The translations under genes were made by a program, and so were the position numbers. Below, piece by piece: positions 1 through 8,572 of a stretch of DNA of 47,485 nucleotides. A model generated the notes under the pieces. That model was not told where the DNA came from. It searched no databases and saw only the letters and a program-made list of their open reading frames with translations. Positions within the stretch are counted from its first letter, which is position 1, and every line of letters begins with the position of its first letter. Origin of the DNA: CAVOJV01 sp963696325 (GTDB lineage Bacteria > Pseudomonadota > Gammaproteobacteria > Competibacterales > Competibacteraceae); the NCBI GenBank assembly GCA_963696325.1, contig CAVOJV010000017.1, forward strand, positions 1 to 47,485, given 5' to 3'.

Positions 1-49
1 GAGAGATTCGCCCGCAACAGTCCAGAGCGCATGCCGGCCACACCGCCGC

Positions 50-581
50 CTATTGGGCCGACGGTTCGTCTAGAATGATATCGACCATCAGCTCATTGGT
101 CAAACCCTCCAGCGTTGCTCGAAGTCGTCCATATCACCTCGTTGGGAACGCTGAGTCGGACGCGGGCGTGAAAACAGGGTTTCACCAGACCACGAGGCAC
201 TGCTGCAGTGTGTATCGAGTTCGTCGATGTTGACCTTGTGGCTTGCCAGGGCATGAGAGATTTCGCGGACGATGCCGGGATGGTCTTGACCGACCAGCTC
301 CAGGTTGAATGATCGATAACCGGTTATTGGTCCACCGGTGGCGACACTCTTCTCGATCACCATCCTGAGTCCTTGCGACTCGAGCCCTTGCAGCGCACTG
401 ATCAGCGCATCCGCACGGTTGTCGGGAACACTGGCGAGCAGGATTCCGGCGAACTTTTCAGCCAGGCTGGACATGCGGCTTTCAGCCAGTTGCCGCCATG
501 CTCGGTGACAGCTTGCGATAACGCGTTGACCAGACCTGGTCTGTCATTACCGATTACAGTTAGCACTAACGATACGGACAT
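50..581 (-). pseudogene. gcvR: Glycine cleavage regulator GcvR, frameshifted
   Basis: Two-ACT-domain repressor of the glycine cleavage operon, which in enterobacteria works by binding the activator GcvA. The first ACT segment (GNDRPGLVNALSQAV, then NWL near 485) and the second (LVGQDHPGIVREISHALA) are clear, but no single frame spans the gene. A base is missing near 482 (SRMSSLAEKFAGILL continues in another frame). An extra A lies in the A4 run at 171-174. Two more shifts near 130-150 are needed before the natural end (ATLEGLTNELMVDI) and the TAG at 50-52. I chose the ATG at 579-581 because GGAG lies a few bases upstream. It lies downstream of gcvP on the same strand, fitting glycine-pathway control. 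Either sequencing error or real decay; family assignment is firm. Confidence 0.8.
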
Positions 582-658
582 CGCCGTGACTCCTCATGCA
601 AATGAGTGTTGAGAGAATGCGCCACGGACTCGCACATCCCGCTGTTTAGCGATCCGGC

Positions 659-3548
659 CTACGCCACCTTCTCGTATTCCTCCAGCGGAGGGCAGGCGCA
701 AACCAGATTACGGTCCCCGTAAACATTGTCCATCCGCCTCACCGGCGGCCAGTATTTGCGCTCGACCGCGGCGGTAGGAAAGACGGCCTGTTCCCGTGAA
801 TATGGATGTAACCATTCCGCCGCGGTCAATACTGCCGCGGTGTGCGGGGCGTTGACCAGGGGATTATCCTCGTGGTCCATGGCCCCGGACTCGATGGAAC
901 GAATTTCCTCGCGGATGCTGATCATGGCGTCGCAGAAACGATCCAATTCCCGCTTGGATTCGCTTTCGGTGGGCTCGATCATTAGGGTGCCCGCAACGGG
1001 GAAGGACATTGTAGGCGCATGGAAGCCATAGTCAATCAGGCGTTTAGCTACATCGTCCACGGAGATATCGGTAGCATCCTTGATGGGTCGCAGGTCGATA
1101 ATGCATTCATGAGCAACCATGCCATTGGGGCCCGTGTAGAGCACCGGATAGTGTGGCGCCAACCGGTGGGCCACGTAATTGGCGTTGAGAATGGCGACCC
1201 GGGTTGCCTCTGCCATGCCTTCCCTGCCCATCATGGCGATATAAGCCCAGCTGATCGGTAGAATGCCGGCGCTGCCCCAGGGGGCCGCCGCTACCGGGCC
1301 GACGATCTTCGGGGAGCGCAGCCCATCCATGACCCCATGCCCTGGCAGAAATGGTGTCAAATGGGATTTCGACGATGGGACCAACGCCGGGGCCGCCACC
1401 ACCATGGGGAATGCAAAAGGTCTTGTGCAGGTTGATATGAGAAACATCGCCGCCGATCTGGCCGGGCCAGCGGTAACGCCACCAGGGCATTCATGTTGGC
1501 GCCGTCCATATAGACTTGCCCGCCGTGCTGGTGGACGATGTCGCAGATTTCGCTGATCGCCTCCTCGAACACCCCGTGGGTCGAGGGATAGGTGACCATC
1601 AAGGCGGCCAAGGTTACGCCGTGCTGCGGCGGCCTTGGCCTTAAGATCGCCAGGTCAACATTGCCGCCGGCATCGCATCGACAGTGAACCACCATCACTC
1701 TTAGCCCCGCCATCTGCGCCGAAGCCGGATTGGTGCCATGTGCGGAGCTGGGGATCAGGCAGACGTCACGATGGCCTTCGCCCCGGCTTGCGTGATAGGC
1801 CCGAATCGCCAGCAGCCCGGCGTATTCGCCCTGCGAGCCGGCATTGGGCTGCAGCGATACCGCGTCGTAACCGGTACAGGCGCAAAGCCATTTCTCCAGC
1901 TCGGCAATTAAGCTCCGGTAGCCCCGTGCCTGATCCACTGGTGCGAAAGGATGGATGGCGCTGAGCGTCTCCCAGGTGATAGGTATCATCTCCGTAGCTG
2001 CATTCAACTTCATAGTGCAGGAACCCAGTGGGATCATGGCGCGGTCCAGCGCCAGGTCCTTGTCCGAGAGCGAGCGCATATAACGCAGCATCTCAGTCTC
2101 GGAGTGATAACTGCTGAAAATCGAATGGGTCAGACAGGCGCCGCTGCGATTCAGGGCCGCGGGGATCTGGTCGATGGCCGTGCTTTCCAGTTCGGTGAAT
2201 GCCAGCGTGCCGGAATTTCCGAAAATATCCCAGAGCGTCTCGATATCCTCGCGGATCGTAGTCTCGTCCAGTGAAATGCCAATGGTGACGGCGTCCACTT
2301 CGCGCAGGTTGATCATCCCTGCCCTCGCCGCAGCATGGATAGCCTCGGTGTGGTCGCCCGTCTTCATGGTCAGGGTATCGAAAAATGCTGCTGGTTGGTT
2401 ATCTTGAAGCCCAGTTGCTTCAGGCCAGTCGGCCAGGATAGCCGTTAAGCGGTGTACCCGTCGCGCGATGGTCTGAAGGCCTCGGGGCCATGGTAAATGG
2501 CATACATACTCGCCATGATAGCCAGTAGGGCCTGAGCGGTGCAGATATTGCTGGTGGCCTTCTCCCTGCGAATGTGCTGCTCGCGGGTCTGCAGGGCCAG
2601 TCGGTAGGCTTTGTTGCCGTGGCTGTCGACGGATACACCCACTAGCCGCCCCGGCATGGCTCGCTTGTACGCTTCCCGGGTGGCGAAATAGGCCGCATGC
2701 GGGCCACCAAAGCCCAGCGGGATGCCGAAGCGCTGGGTGTGCCGACAGCGACGTCGGCACCAAACTCACCGGGTGGTGTCAGCAGGGTCAGGCTTAGAAG
2801 GTCAGCGGCAACGACAACCAGGGCTTTTTGGTCATGAGCCTTGGCCACGGTAGAGGTAAGTCGTGATCTCGCCGTTGGAAGCGGGATACTGCACAGGACA
2901 CCGAAAATCTCCAGCCCGTCCAGATCCTCGCGGTGATCGCCGACGACGATGTCTATTCCGACTGGCTGAGCACGGGTATGGAGAACCTGGACAGTCTGAG
3001 GATGGCAGTCTCGAGAGACGAAAAAGGTCTTGCTGTGGCTCTTGCTCGACCCGCTGACAGAAAGTCATGGCCTCGGCCGCGGCCGTCGCCTCGTCAAGCA
3101 GCGAGGAATTGGCGATTTCCATCCCGGTAAATTCCATGACCATGGTCTGGAAATTCAAGATAGCTTCCAGGCGTCCCTGCGAAATTTCCGGCTGATAGGG
3201 CGTGTAAGAGGTATACCAGGCGGGATTCTCCAGGATGTTGCGGAGGATGACTGTGGGCGTATAACAATTGTAATAGCCCATTCCAATCATGGACTTGTAG
3301 AGTTTGTTCTGAGCCGCAATGGCATGTAAGTCAGACAATACCCGCGGCTCGGTGCGGCTCTCGCCCAGCGCAAGCGGCGCGGTCGACAAAATGCCCGTGG
3401 GTACCACTTTCTCAATCAAAGCCTCTATGGAGCCAACCCCAAGCGCTTCCAGCATGACGGCCTTATCCGCCTCGCTAGGTCCGATGTGCCGGCGAATGAA
3501 ATCGCGAGATTGCTCTAGCTCGTTAAGCGAGCGTTGTAATTGAGACAT
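659..3548 (-). pseudogene. gcvP: Glycine dehydrogenase (P protein), multiply frameshifted
   Basis: PLP-dependent glycine decarboxylase of the glycine cleavage system, passing the aminomethyl group to lipoylated GcvH. The span of about 963 codons matches full-length GcvP. N-terminal RRHIGPSEADKAVMLEALG, the central MIPLGSCTMKLNAA and SSAHGTNPASAQMAG, and the PLP-lysine segment NLHKTFCIPHGGGGPG (around 1390-1430) are all present. They fall in different frames: shifts are needed near 3020, 2840, 2440-2700, 1490 and 1370, with a compensating pair near 1640. The start at 3548 follows a GGAG overlapping the gcvH stub stop, so it was probably translated right after gcvH. As written the gene could not give a working enzyme. 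The density of shifts with every domain retained favours poor sequence accuracy over ancient decay, but this cannot be settled here. Confidence 0.88.
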
Positions 3549-3551
3549 TCA

Positions 3552-3716
3552 TTAACTCCAGTACATGTATTCCAGGATATTGTCGTAGGCGGCCTGGTCT
3601 AGCAGTGTATCGAGTTCCGCAGGATCGCTCAGCTTGAACTTGATAAACCAGCCCGTTACCCATGGCGGCTGGTTATGGTGGCTGGCGTAATCAGCGCGTA
3701 CTGCAAGCCGATCATC
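3552..3716 (-). pseudogene. gcvH: C-terminal stub of glycine cleavage H protein
   Basis: Only the last 50 or so codons of GcvH are recognisable. The end reads GWFIKFKLSDPAELDTLLDQ and stops with TAA at 3552-3554, four bases before the gcvP ATG. Just upstream PMGNGW is readable with a one-base shift. The whole lipoyl domain, including the lysine that carries lipoate, is absent: the readable stub begins immediately after the glyA stop codon. H protein is essential to glycine cleavage, so a functional copy would have to lie elsewhere unless the assembly has lost about 250 bp here. The order glyA, gcvH, gcvP on one strand is a natural operon; gcvT is not in the window. Confidence 0.72.
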
Positions 3717-4974
3717 TCAGCGCTTGTAGACGGGAAAGCGCCCGCAGAGTTCTAGGACCTGGTTCCGCACCCGGTCGATAGTCGCTTCGTTATCGACCTC
3801 ATCGAGGATATCGCACATCCAGCCGACCAGTTGTTTCACCTCGGATTCCCCGAAGCCACGGGTAGTCACGGCCGGGGAGCCGATGCGAATACCACTGGTG
3901 ATGAAGGGCGACTGGGGATCGTTGGGAACGGCGTTCTTATTGACGGTGATGTTGGCACGGCCCAGCGCGGCATCGGCGGCCTTACCGGTGATGCCCTTGT
4001 CAATCAAATCCACCAGGAACAGATGATCGTCGGTGCCATTGGAGACGATCTTATAACCGCGTTCCTGAAAGCTCCCGGCCATGGCGCGGGCATTTTTGAC
4101 CACTTGCTGTTGATAGGTCTTGAATTCCGGTTGCAGCGCTTCCTTAAAGGCGACCGCCTTGGCGGCGATCACGTGCATCAAGGGGCCGCCTTGAATGCCG
4201 GGGAAGACCATGGAGTCGAATTTCTTCTCCAGTTCCGGGTTGCGCCGGGCCAGGATCAAACCGCCCCGGGGACCGCGCAGGGTCTTGTGGGTGGTTGTGG
4301 TCACCACATCGGCAATAGGCACCGGATTGGGATAGAGACCCGCCGCCACCAGACCCGCCACATGAGCCATGTCCACAAACAGATAGGCCCCTACCTGATC
4401 GGCGATAGCCCGAAAGCGCTGCCAGTCCATAATCCGGGGAATAGGCGGAAAAACCGGCTACGATCACCCTAGGCTTATGCTCCCGAGCCAGGAACTCCAC
4501 CTGCTCGTAATTGACCTCACCGGTTTCTTCATTGAGGCCATACTGCACGGCGTTATAGATTTTGCCGGAAAAATTGGGCTTGGCGCCGTGGGTCAGATGC
4601 CCGCCGTGAGCCAGGCTCATGCCCAAAATGGTGTCATGGGGCTCAATGAGCGCCATGTAAACGGCGGCGTTGGCTTGCGAGCCGGAATGCGGCTGGACAT
4701 TGGCGTAATCGGCGCCGAACAACTGTTTGGCCCGCTCGATGGCGAGCTGCTCGGCGACGTCCACGTTTTCGCAGCCGCCGTAGTAGCGCTTGCCGGGATA
4801 GCCCTCGGCGTATTTATTGGTCAACACCGAACCTTGGGCCTCCAGCACGCGGGGGCTGGCGTAGTTTTCCGAGGCGATCAGCTCGATGTGTTCCTCTTGG
4901 CGGCGCTCCTCGGCCTGTATCGCCGCCCACAATTCATCGTCAAAACCGGCAATGCGATCGTCTTTGGTGAACAT
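3717..4974 (-). pseudogene. glyA: Serine hydroxymethyltransferase, one frameshift
   Basis: PLP enzyme converting serine and tetrahydrofolate to glycine and methylene-THF, in the cytoplasm. The start at 4974 follows a strong GAGGAGA site, and the total of about 419 codons equals normal GlyA. The N-terminal part carries ENYASPRVLEAQGS and HGGHLTHG. The C-terminal part carries TTTTHKTLRGPRGG with the PLP lysine. The frames change at the G4 run 4436-4439 (C4 on the coding strand): removing one base restores FSAYSRIMDWQRFRAIADQ. A single homopolymer indel in an otherwise perfectly conserved essential gene is most easily explained as a sequencing error, so the cell probably makes an intact enzyme. 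First gene of the glycine block. Confidence 0.9.
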
Positions 4975-5075
4975 CCGCTTCTCTCCTCGCCTAACATTAT
5001 GCGCAGTTTATAAAGCACCCAAGTATAGTTGTCGGTAAATGACTATGAAATGAGTGATGAAGATAAAATTATGGC

Positions 5076-5294
5076 TCAATGTGGATTCCAGTCAGCCGGC
5101 AACCGGTTATAGATCACGTATGCATCGGTATGCACCCGGGTCCCCGGCGTGATGAACCGCGGGATGAGCGCGCGGATCGTGGCTTGCTGGACGTTCGCCA
5201 GCATTCGGATGACGACCGCCCCGCCGCGCTGGATCATGCCAAAGCTCGCAGGTTTTGAAGATTGATCATCGTCGGGGGAAACCTTCGGTGGCAA
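5076..5294 (-). pseudogene. IS1595-family (ISXO2-like) transposase remnant
   Basis: About 72 residues resemble the DDE core of ISXO2-like transposases: KPASFGMIQRGGAVVIRML followed by PGTRVHTDAYVIYNRLPADW. In intact members this region precedes the second catalytic aspartate (TDEY; here TDAY). The N-terminal zinc ribbon, the first aspartate and the C-terminal third are missing, and no terminal repeats are visible nearby, so this is a dead fragment. It lies between the glyA and ald promoters and may mark an old insertion that reshaped this neighbourhood. The initiator assigned by frame (TTG) is not biologically meaningful. No other gene was found in 4975-5594 outside this fragment. Confidence 0.7.
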
Positions 5295-5544
5295 CAGTTT
5301 GGAACCCGTTCAGTGTAGTCCCCGACCTCCATCGGCGCACGCCAGTCTCAACTGTCCGAAATCTACATTGAGCCTTTTCAATAGCTGTCAACCCTGCGCC
5401 GAAGCTGTTTGCGCGCTCATGTTCCCTCCCCATTTCCCTTCCCGACCATGCGGCACCGCGCCAGGACGCGGGCCTGATGGCTTTTCCACAAGCGGCCGGC
5501 AGTGGCTACAGTGAGTGGCACGAAGGTTGCGATTAGGAAAAACA

Positions 5545-5569
5545 AACGCCACACTTATTTGACGGCGTT
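5545..5569 (+). promoter_or_regulatory. Inverted repeat in the ald leader
   Basis: AACGCC (5545-5550) and GGCGTT (5564-5569) form a six-base inverted repeat around a 13-base spacer, 12 bases before the ald ribosome binding site GAGGAGA at 5581. It could be an operator half-site pair or a small mRNA stem. A TTGACG at 5559-5564 resembles a -35 box but has no convincing -10 partner. Function is unproven. Confidence 0.25.
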
Positions 5570-5594
5570 CCCACCAAACCGAGGAGACAACAGC

Positions 5595-6707
5595 ATGCTT
5601 ATCGGCATACTCAAAGAAATCAAACCCCAAGAAAACCGTGTCTGCATGACGCCAGCAGGCGTAGAAATTCTGAAGAAAAACGGGCATTCCGTGCTGGTCG
5701 AGACGACCGCAGGCGAGCGCAGTGGCTTCAGTGACGACGATTACCGGGCGGCGGGCGCCGAGATTGGTGCTTCCCCCAAGGAGGTTTTCGCCCGTGGCGA
5801 CATGGTGATGCACGTCAAGGAACCGCAACCCTCCGAGTATCCCATGATCCGGTCAGGTCAAACGGTATTCACGTATTTCCACTTCGCTGCCTCGCGGGAA
5901 CTGACCGAGGGAATGATGAAAACCGGTGCCACCTGCATCGCCTACGAAACCATTACCGATAGCCATGGCAGCCTGCCGCTGCTGACACCCATGAGTGAGG
6001 TCGCCGGGCGGATGGCCGCGCAAGAGGGCGCCAAGTATGCAGAACGTACCTTCGGCGGGCGGGGTATCTTGCTGGGCGGCGTCACCGGCGTACCACCGGC
6101 CAGGGTGATGGTGATTGGCGGTGGCGTGGTCGGTACCAATGCTGCCCAGATGGCTTGCGGGCTGGGCGCTCAGGTATACCTCCTTGACACTAACTTGGAG
6201 CGCTTGCGGTACCTCTCGGAAGTCATGCCGAGGAACTGCTTCCCCATGTACTCGACCCCCGCCGCCGTCCGCGAACTGGCGAAAGAGGTGGACGTGGTCA
6301 TCGGCGCGGTGCTGGTTCCTGGCGCCAAGGCCCCGCACCTGATTACCCGTGAGATGCTAAAAACCATGAAACGGGGCGCGGTGCTGGTGGATGTCTCCAT
6401 CGATCAAGGGGGCTGCTTCGAAACCTCTCGAGCCACCACCCATGCCGAACCGACCTACGTGGTAGACGGAGTGCTGCACTACTGCGTGGCTAATATGCCG
6501 GGGGCCGTGCCGCTGACCTCGACCATGGCCCTGACCAACGCCACCCTGCCGTACGCGGTGAAACTGGCCAAGTTTGGCTGGCAGAAAGCCGTGCAGGAAG
6601 ATACCCATATTGCCAACGGGGTCAACATGGTGGCTGGCAAGATCACTTACCGTAGCGTGGCCGACGCTTTCGGCATGGAATATGTGCCGATGGCAAAAGT
6701 CCTCTGA
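5595..6707 (+). CDS. ald: Alanine dehydrogenase
   Basis: NAD-dependent reversible deamination of L-alanine to pyruvate and ammonium; 370 residues, the usual family length. MLIGILKEIKPQENRV opens the protein. MHVKEPQPSEYP carries the substrate-binding lysine and YFHFAAS the catalytic histidine. GGGVVGTNAAQMACGLGAQV is the NAD-binding Rossmann loop. Although the frame is open further upstream, I start at 5595 because GAGGAGACAACAGC precedes this ATG and the family begins here. The stop TGA at 6705-6707 overlaps the ATG of the next reading frame (TGATG), a truncated alanine/sodium symporter. Together they suggest an alanine uptake and catabolism unit that has lost most of its transporter. Confidence 0.96.
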   Translation: MLIGILKEIKPQENRVCMTPAGVEILKKNGHSVLVETTAGERSGFSDDDYRAAGAEIGASPKEVFARGDMVMHVKEPQPSEYPMIRSGQTVFTYFHFAASRELTEGMMKTGATCIAYETITDSHGSLPLLTPMSEVAGRMAAQEGAKYAERTFGGRGILLGGVTGVPPARVMVIGGGVVGTNAAQMACGLGAQVYLLDTNLERLRYLSEVMPRNCFPMYSTPAAVRELAKEVDVVIGAVLVPGAKAPHLITREMLKTMKRGAVLVDVSIDQGGCFETSRATTHAEPTYVVDGVLHYCVANMPGAVPLTSTMALTNATLPYAVKLAKFGWQKAVQEDTHIANGVNMVAGKITYRSVADAFGMEYVPMAKVL

Positions 6708-6964
6708 TGGATAAGGAGTATCTGCTTGGCAAGCGAGTAATCATGCCTTACCGAATTTTGTGGGTTATCGCCGCATTTGTAGGTTCTGTCACGTCGATGG
6801 CGTTTATTTGGGATTTAGCCGACGCCATGAATGCCATGATGGCAATTCCCAATCTGATCTCCTTGCTGGCGTTAAGCAGTGTGATCGTTGCGGAAACCAA
6901 TCACTATTTGTGGAAAGACAGAATGGACGAAGTTTCCGTAGATAAGATCCCGGAAATAACATAG
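6707..6964 (+). pseudogene. C-terminal stub of AGCS alanine/sodium symporter
   Basis: Eighty-five residues match the C-terminal end of sodium:alanine symporters of the AGCS family: GKRVIMPYRILWVIAAFVGS, then a transmembrane stretch, DLADAMNAMMAIPNLISLLA and a basic tail. Full-length AGCS proteins are roughly 450 residues with ten or so membrane segments, so only the last two remain. The frame begins exactly at the ald stop codon through a TGATG overlap, so it could still be translated by reinitiation. With two membrane segments it cannot be a working symporter. The functional match with ald (alanine import plus alanine oxidation) supports the assignment. The missing 5' part may be a true deletion or an assembly collapse. 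Confidence 0.68.
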
Positions 6965-7005
6965 CTGAGACGCGATCATAATTTAAGTTATTGATTTAAA
7001 AGGTT

Positions 7006-7035
7006 ACCGCCCAGAGGGCTAGCCCTCTGGGCGGT
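7006..7035. terminator. Perfect 30-bp palindrome, bidirectional terminator
   Basis: A 15-base arm, ACCGCCCAGAGGGCT, at 7006-7020 is followed immediately by its exact reverse complement at 7021-7035. It sits between the convergent ald/symporter stub and the phasin gene, with AAAAGG on the left side and ATTTC on the right. The RNA would form a very stable stem (loop opened by the central bases). The position supports termination from both sides, although the U-tract is weak on the plus strand and better on the minus strand (CCTTTT). Confidence 0.7.
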
Positions 7036-7066
7036 ATTTCTGCGTGTGAGTGCTTGGCCTCACGTT

Positions 7067-7282
7067 TTAATTGGCTTTCACCATGGTTTTAGGGTTTTCT
7101 TTGACTTCTGTGTTGGCTTGAGCGGCTTTCTTGTTACGCGCTTCGACTGCTTTGCCTTCCTTCACAAGGTCATTGAATAATTTACCACCCTCTCGCTGAA
7201 GCTTTCCAACTGCCCCGAGGCCGACCATCCATGTTTGGTGAGCATAATGCTGTATTTTACTTGTGATGGGTTCCTGTCTCAT
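7067..7282 (-). CDS. Phasin-family polyhydroxyalkanoate granule protein
   Basis: A 71-residue protein with the N-terminal signature of short phasins: an aromatic/amphipathic segment (YAHQTWMVGLGAVGKLQREG), then LFNDLVKEGKAVEARNKKAA and a polar tail. Phasins coat PHA storage granules through such amphipathic helices. The start at 7282 is preceded by a clear AAGGAGA eight bases upstream. The gene is single, facing ald across the palindromic terminator. It implies the organism stores PHB or related polymers, though no PHA synthase is in the window. It is shorter than classical PhaP (about 110-180), so a related granule-associated role cannot be excluded. Confidence 0.72.
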   Translation of the reverse strand: MRQEPITSKIQHYAHQTWMVGLGAVGKLQREGGKLFNDLVKEGKAVEARNKKAAQANTEVKENPKTMVKAN

Positions 7283-7473
7283 GATTTTTCTCCTTGAGAG
7301 ATAGATGGAGAAACGGTGTCGAGTTTAGGCATTTTTGCCGTACGCTCTTCGTTGGTTTTTTCTTAATAGGATTTTTATATTCTATAATCTTAGAGCAAAC
7401 CAACTAATAACAAATATGTAGTGCGGGGTTAGGGGAAGCGAGTGGTCGCTTCCCGACAGGCCTCAACAAGACG

Positions 7474-7893
7474 CTAATCCAGATAAGGGTGCTCGTCACT
7501 GAGATCACCGCGCTGCGACTGCATAGACCGCCCCTCTCGGTGGATTTCAGCAGGCACTTCAGGAATCGGCATCCACGCAATCACCAAGTCTTTAGGGGCC
7601 GCTTCATCGCTCCCTTGATCGATGAACGTCCGCCGGCGCCGGTCATAATAGCCATAGTGTAAGCTGCCTGAAGGCTCCTCGGCTGAATACTCCCGATACA
7701 GGATAGGCGTCGCTTTCGGTGGTAGCCCGTCACGGGTCTTGACCCACTGACTGGCAATGATCCTGGCCAGTTCCCGGGCGCTCGGCGCCAGGTCACAGGC
7801 GATGTCGTTGGGGCACTCGTTGCAGTGCTTGTCTTCAATCTTGCCGGTCGCCGTCGTAGAACGGCACCCGCCAGCAAATATCATAATTGCCAT
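7474..7893 (-). CDS. DUF551-like small protein, function unknown
   Basis: I start at 7893 (MAIMIFAGGCRST, 139 residues) because a strong GAGGAG lies nine bases upstream. The frame is open further, to a GTG at 8085, but that would overlap the upstream ORF by 55 bases. The N-terminal part holds a cysteine cluster (C-x14-C-x2-C-x6-C, with CNECPNDIAC). The C-terminal half (QWVKTRDGLPPKATPIL through LVIAWMPIPEVP) has the spacing of DUF551, a domain common in phage and prophage proteins of unknown function, where W-x-P-x-P closes the domain. The tail is polar. I cannot assign a function; a phage-derived accessory pair with the next gene is plausible. The DUF551 match is from memory of the motif. 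Confidence 0.5.
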   Translation of the reverse strand: MAIMIFAGGCRSTTATGKIEDKHCNECPNDIACDLAPSARELARIIASQWVKTRDGLPPKATPILYREYSAEEPSGSLHYGYYDRRRRTFIDQGSDEAAPKDLVIAWMPIPEVPAEIHREGRSMQSQRGDLSDEHPYLD

Positions 7894-8030
7894 ATTTAAA
7901 TACTCCTCTTCCCTTGGGTTTGGGAAGAATTCAGTTTCCGTCCCGGTGATTCCGGCCATGTTGCGACCGGACTCCGGTGACGCTGTCACGCTAACGCCAT
8001 TTAGTTTGGTTAGCGCCCCTACCCCTATCA

Positions 8031-8210
8031 TCAGGAATACGCTAGCCAGCACCGTGCCGGCTCCGATTGTTCTTTCAGTAAGCACTTTACATGCGCATTA
8101 CGATCATAATTGGCGATATGAATCCTTAGCGGTTCTCCGCACAGGACACAGGTCATCTTTTCATATCGCTTTAACCATTGCACACAGTCGGACTCAATGC
8201 AAATTCCCAT
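8031..8210 (-). CDS. Small cysteine-rich protein, zinc-ribbon-like
   Basis: A 59-residue ORF beginning MGICIESDCVQWL, preceded by TTTTTAGGAGTTTGAT, a good ribosome binding site. Cysteines at residues 4 and 9, then CVLC, then a later CLL, give a possible four-ligand zinc-binding arrangement similar to small treble-clef or ribbon proteins. Its stop (8031-8033) lies about 140 bases before the likely start of the DUF551-like gene on the same strand, so they may share a transcript. Function unknown. Good translation signals and cysteine spacing argue that it is real; its shortness argues for caution. Confidence 0.5.
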   Translation of the reverse strand: MGICIESDCVQWLKRYEKMTCVLCGEPLRIHIANYDRNAHVKCLLKEQSEPARCWLAYS

Positions 8211-8512
8211 ATCAAACTCCTAAAAAGGAAGTAAAGGTAACAGAATTATCAAAAAAGATAAAACAATTATTATTTATGAAAAAACAATTGTCATTTAAGA
8301 CATAAGAAATTTGGGAAAGGTTCACAAGATTTATGCGGCGAGTCGTCGAGCGAACTCATTTGGTTAGTTGTTAACCACTTGAGTAAGGTAGGATGGCACG
8401 CGGGAAAGCACGACGTGCCGGTATTGTGGACGGAAACTGGGTCGGTTTGATGGCTATGACGAGCCACCGCGATTCATGCGGTGACACCACAAGATATCGT
8501 GAGTCGTTAGGC

Positions 8513-8550
8513 GGCGGAATCCGCCCTGCCATTTCGCCCTACTGAGGGCG
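8513..8550. terminator. Two adjacent GC-rich hairpins
   Basis: GGCGG-AAT-CCGCC at 8513-8525 and CGCCCT-ACTG-AGGGCG at 8535-8550 are perfect small hairpins just downstream of the minus-strand GlcG/HbpS-like gene that ends at 8573. They probably terminate that gene, but there is no strong U-tract. The rest of 8211-8512 holds no convincing gene. Confidence 0.4.
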
Positions 8551-8572
8551 ATAATGAGCCTTGTTCAAACGC

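Noticed and set aside
1..49. Possible start of another minus-strand gene after gcvR
   Set aside because: An ATG frame exists on the minus strand but too few codons remain to recognise anything.
4975..5594. Possible glycine riboswitch before glyA or ald
   Set aside because: I found no conserved aptamer core in either leader; only a transposase remnant and a short inverted repeat.
7757..8305. Plus-strand open frame of 182 codons
   Set aside because: It covers the two minus-strand small genes with good ribosome sites and shows no family features.
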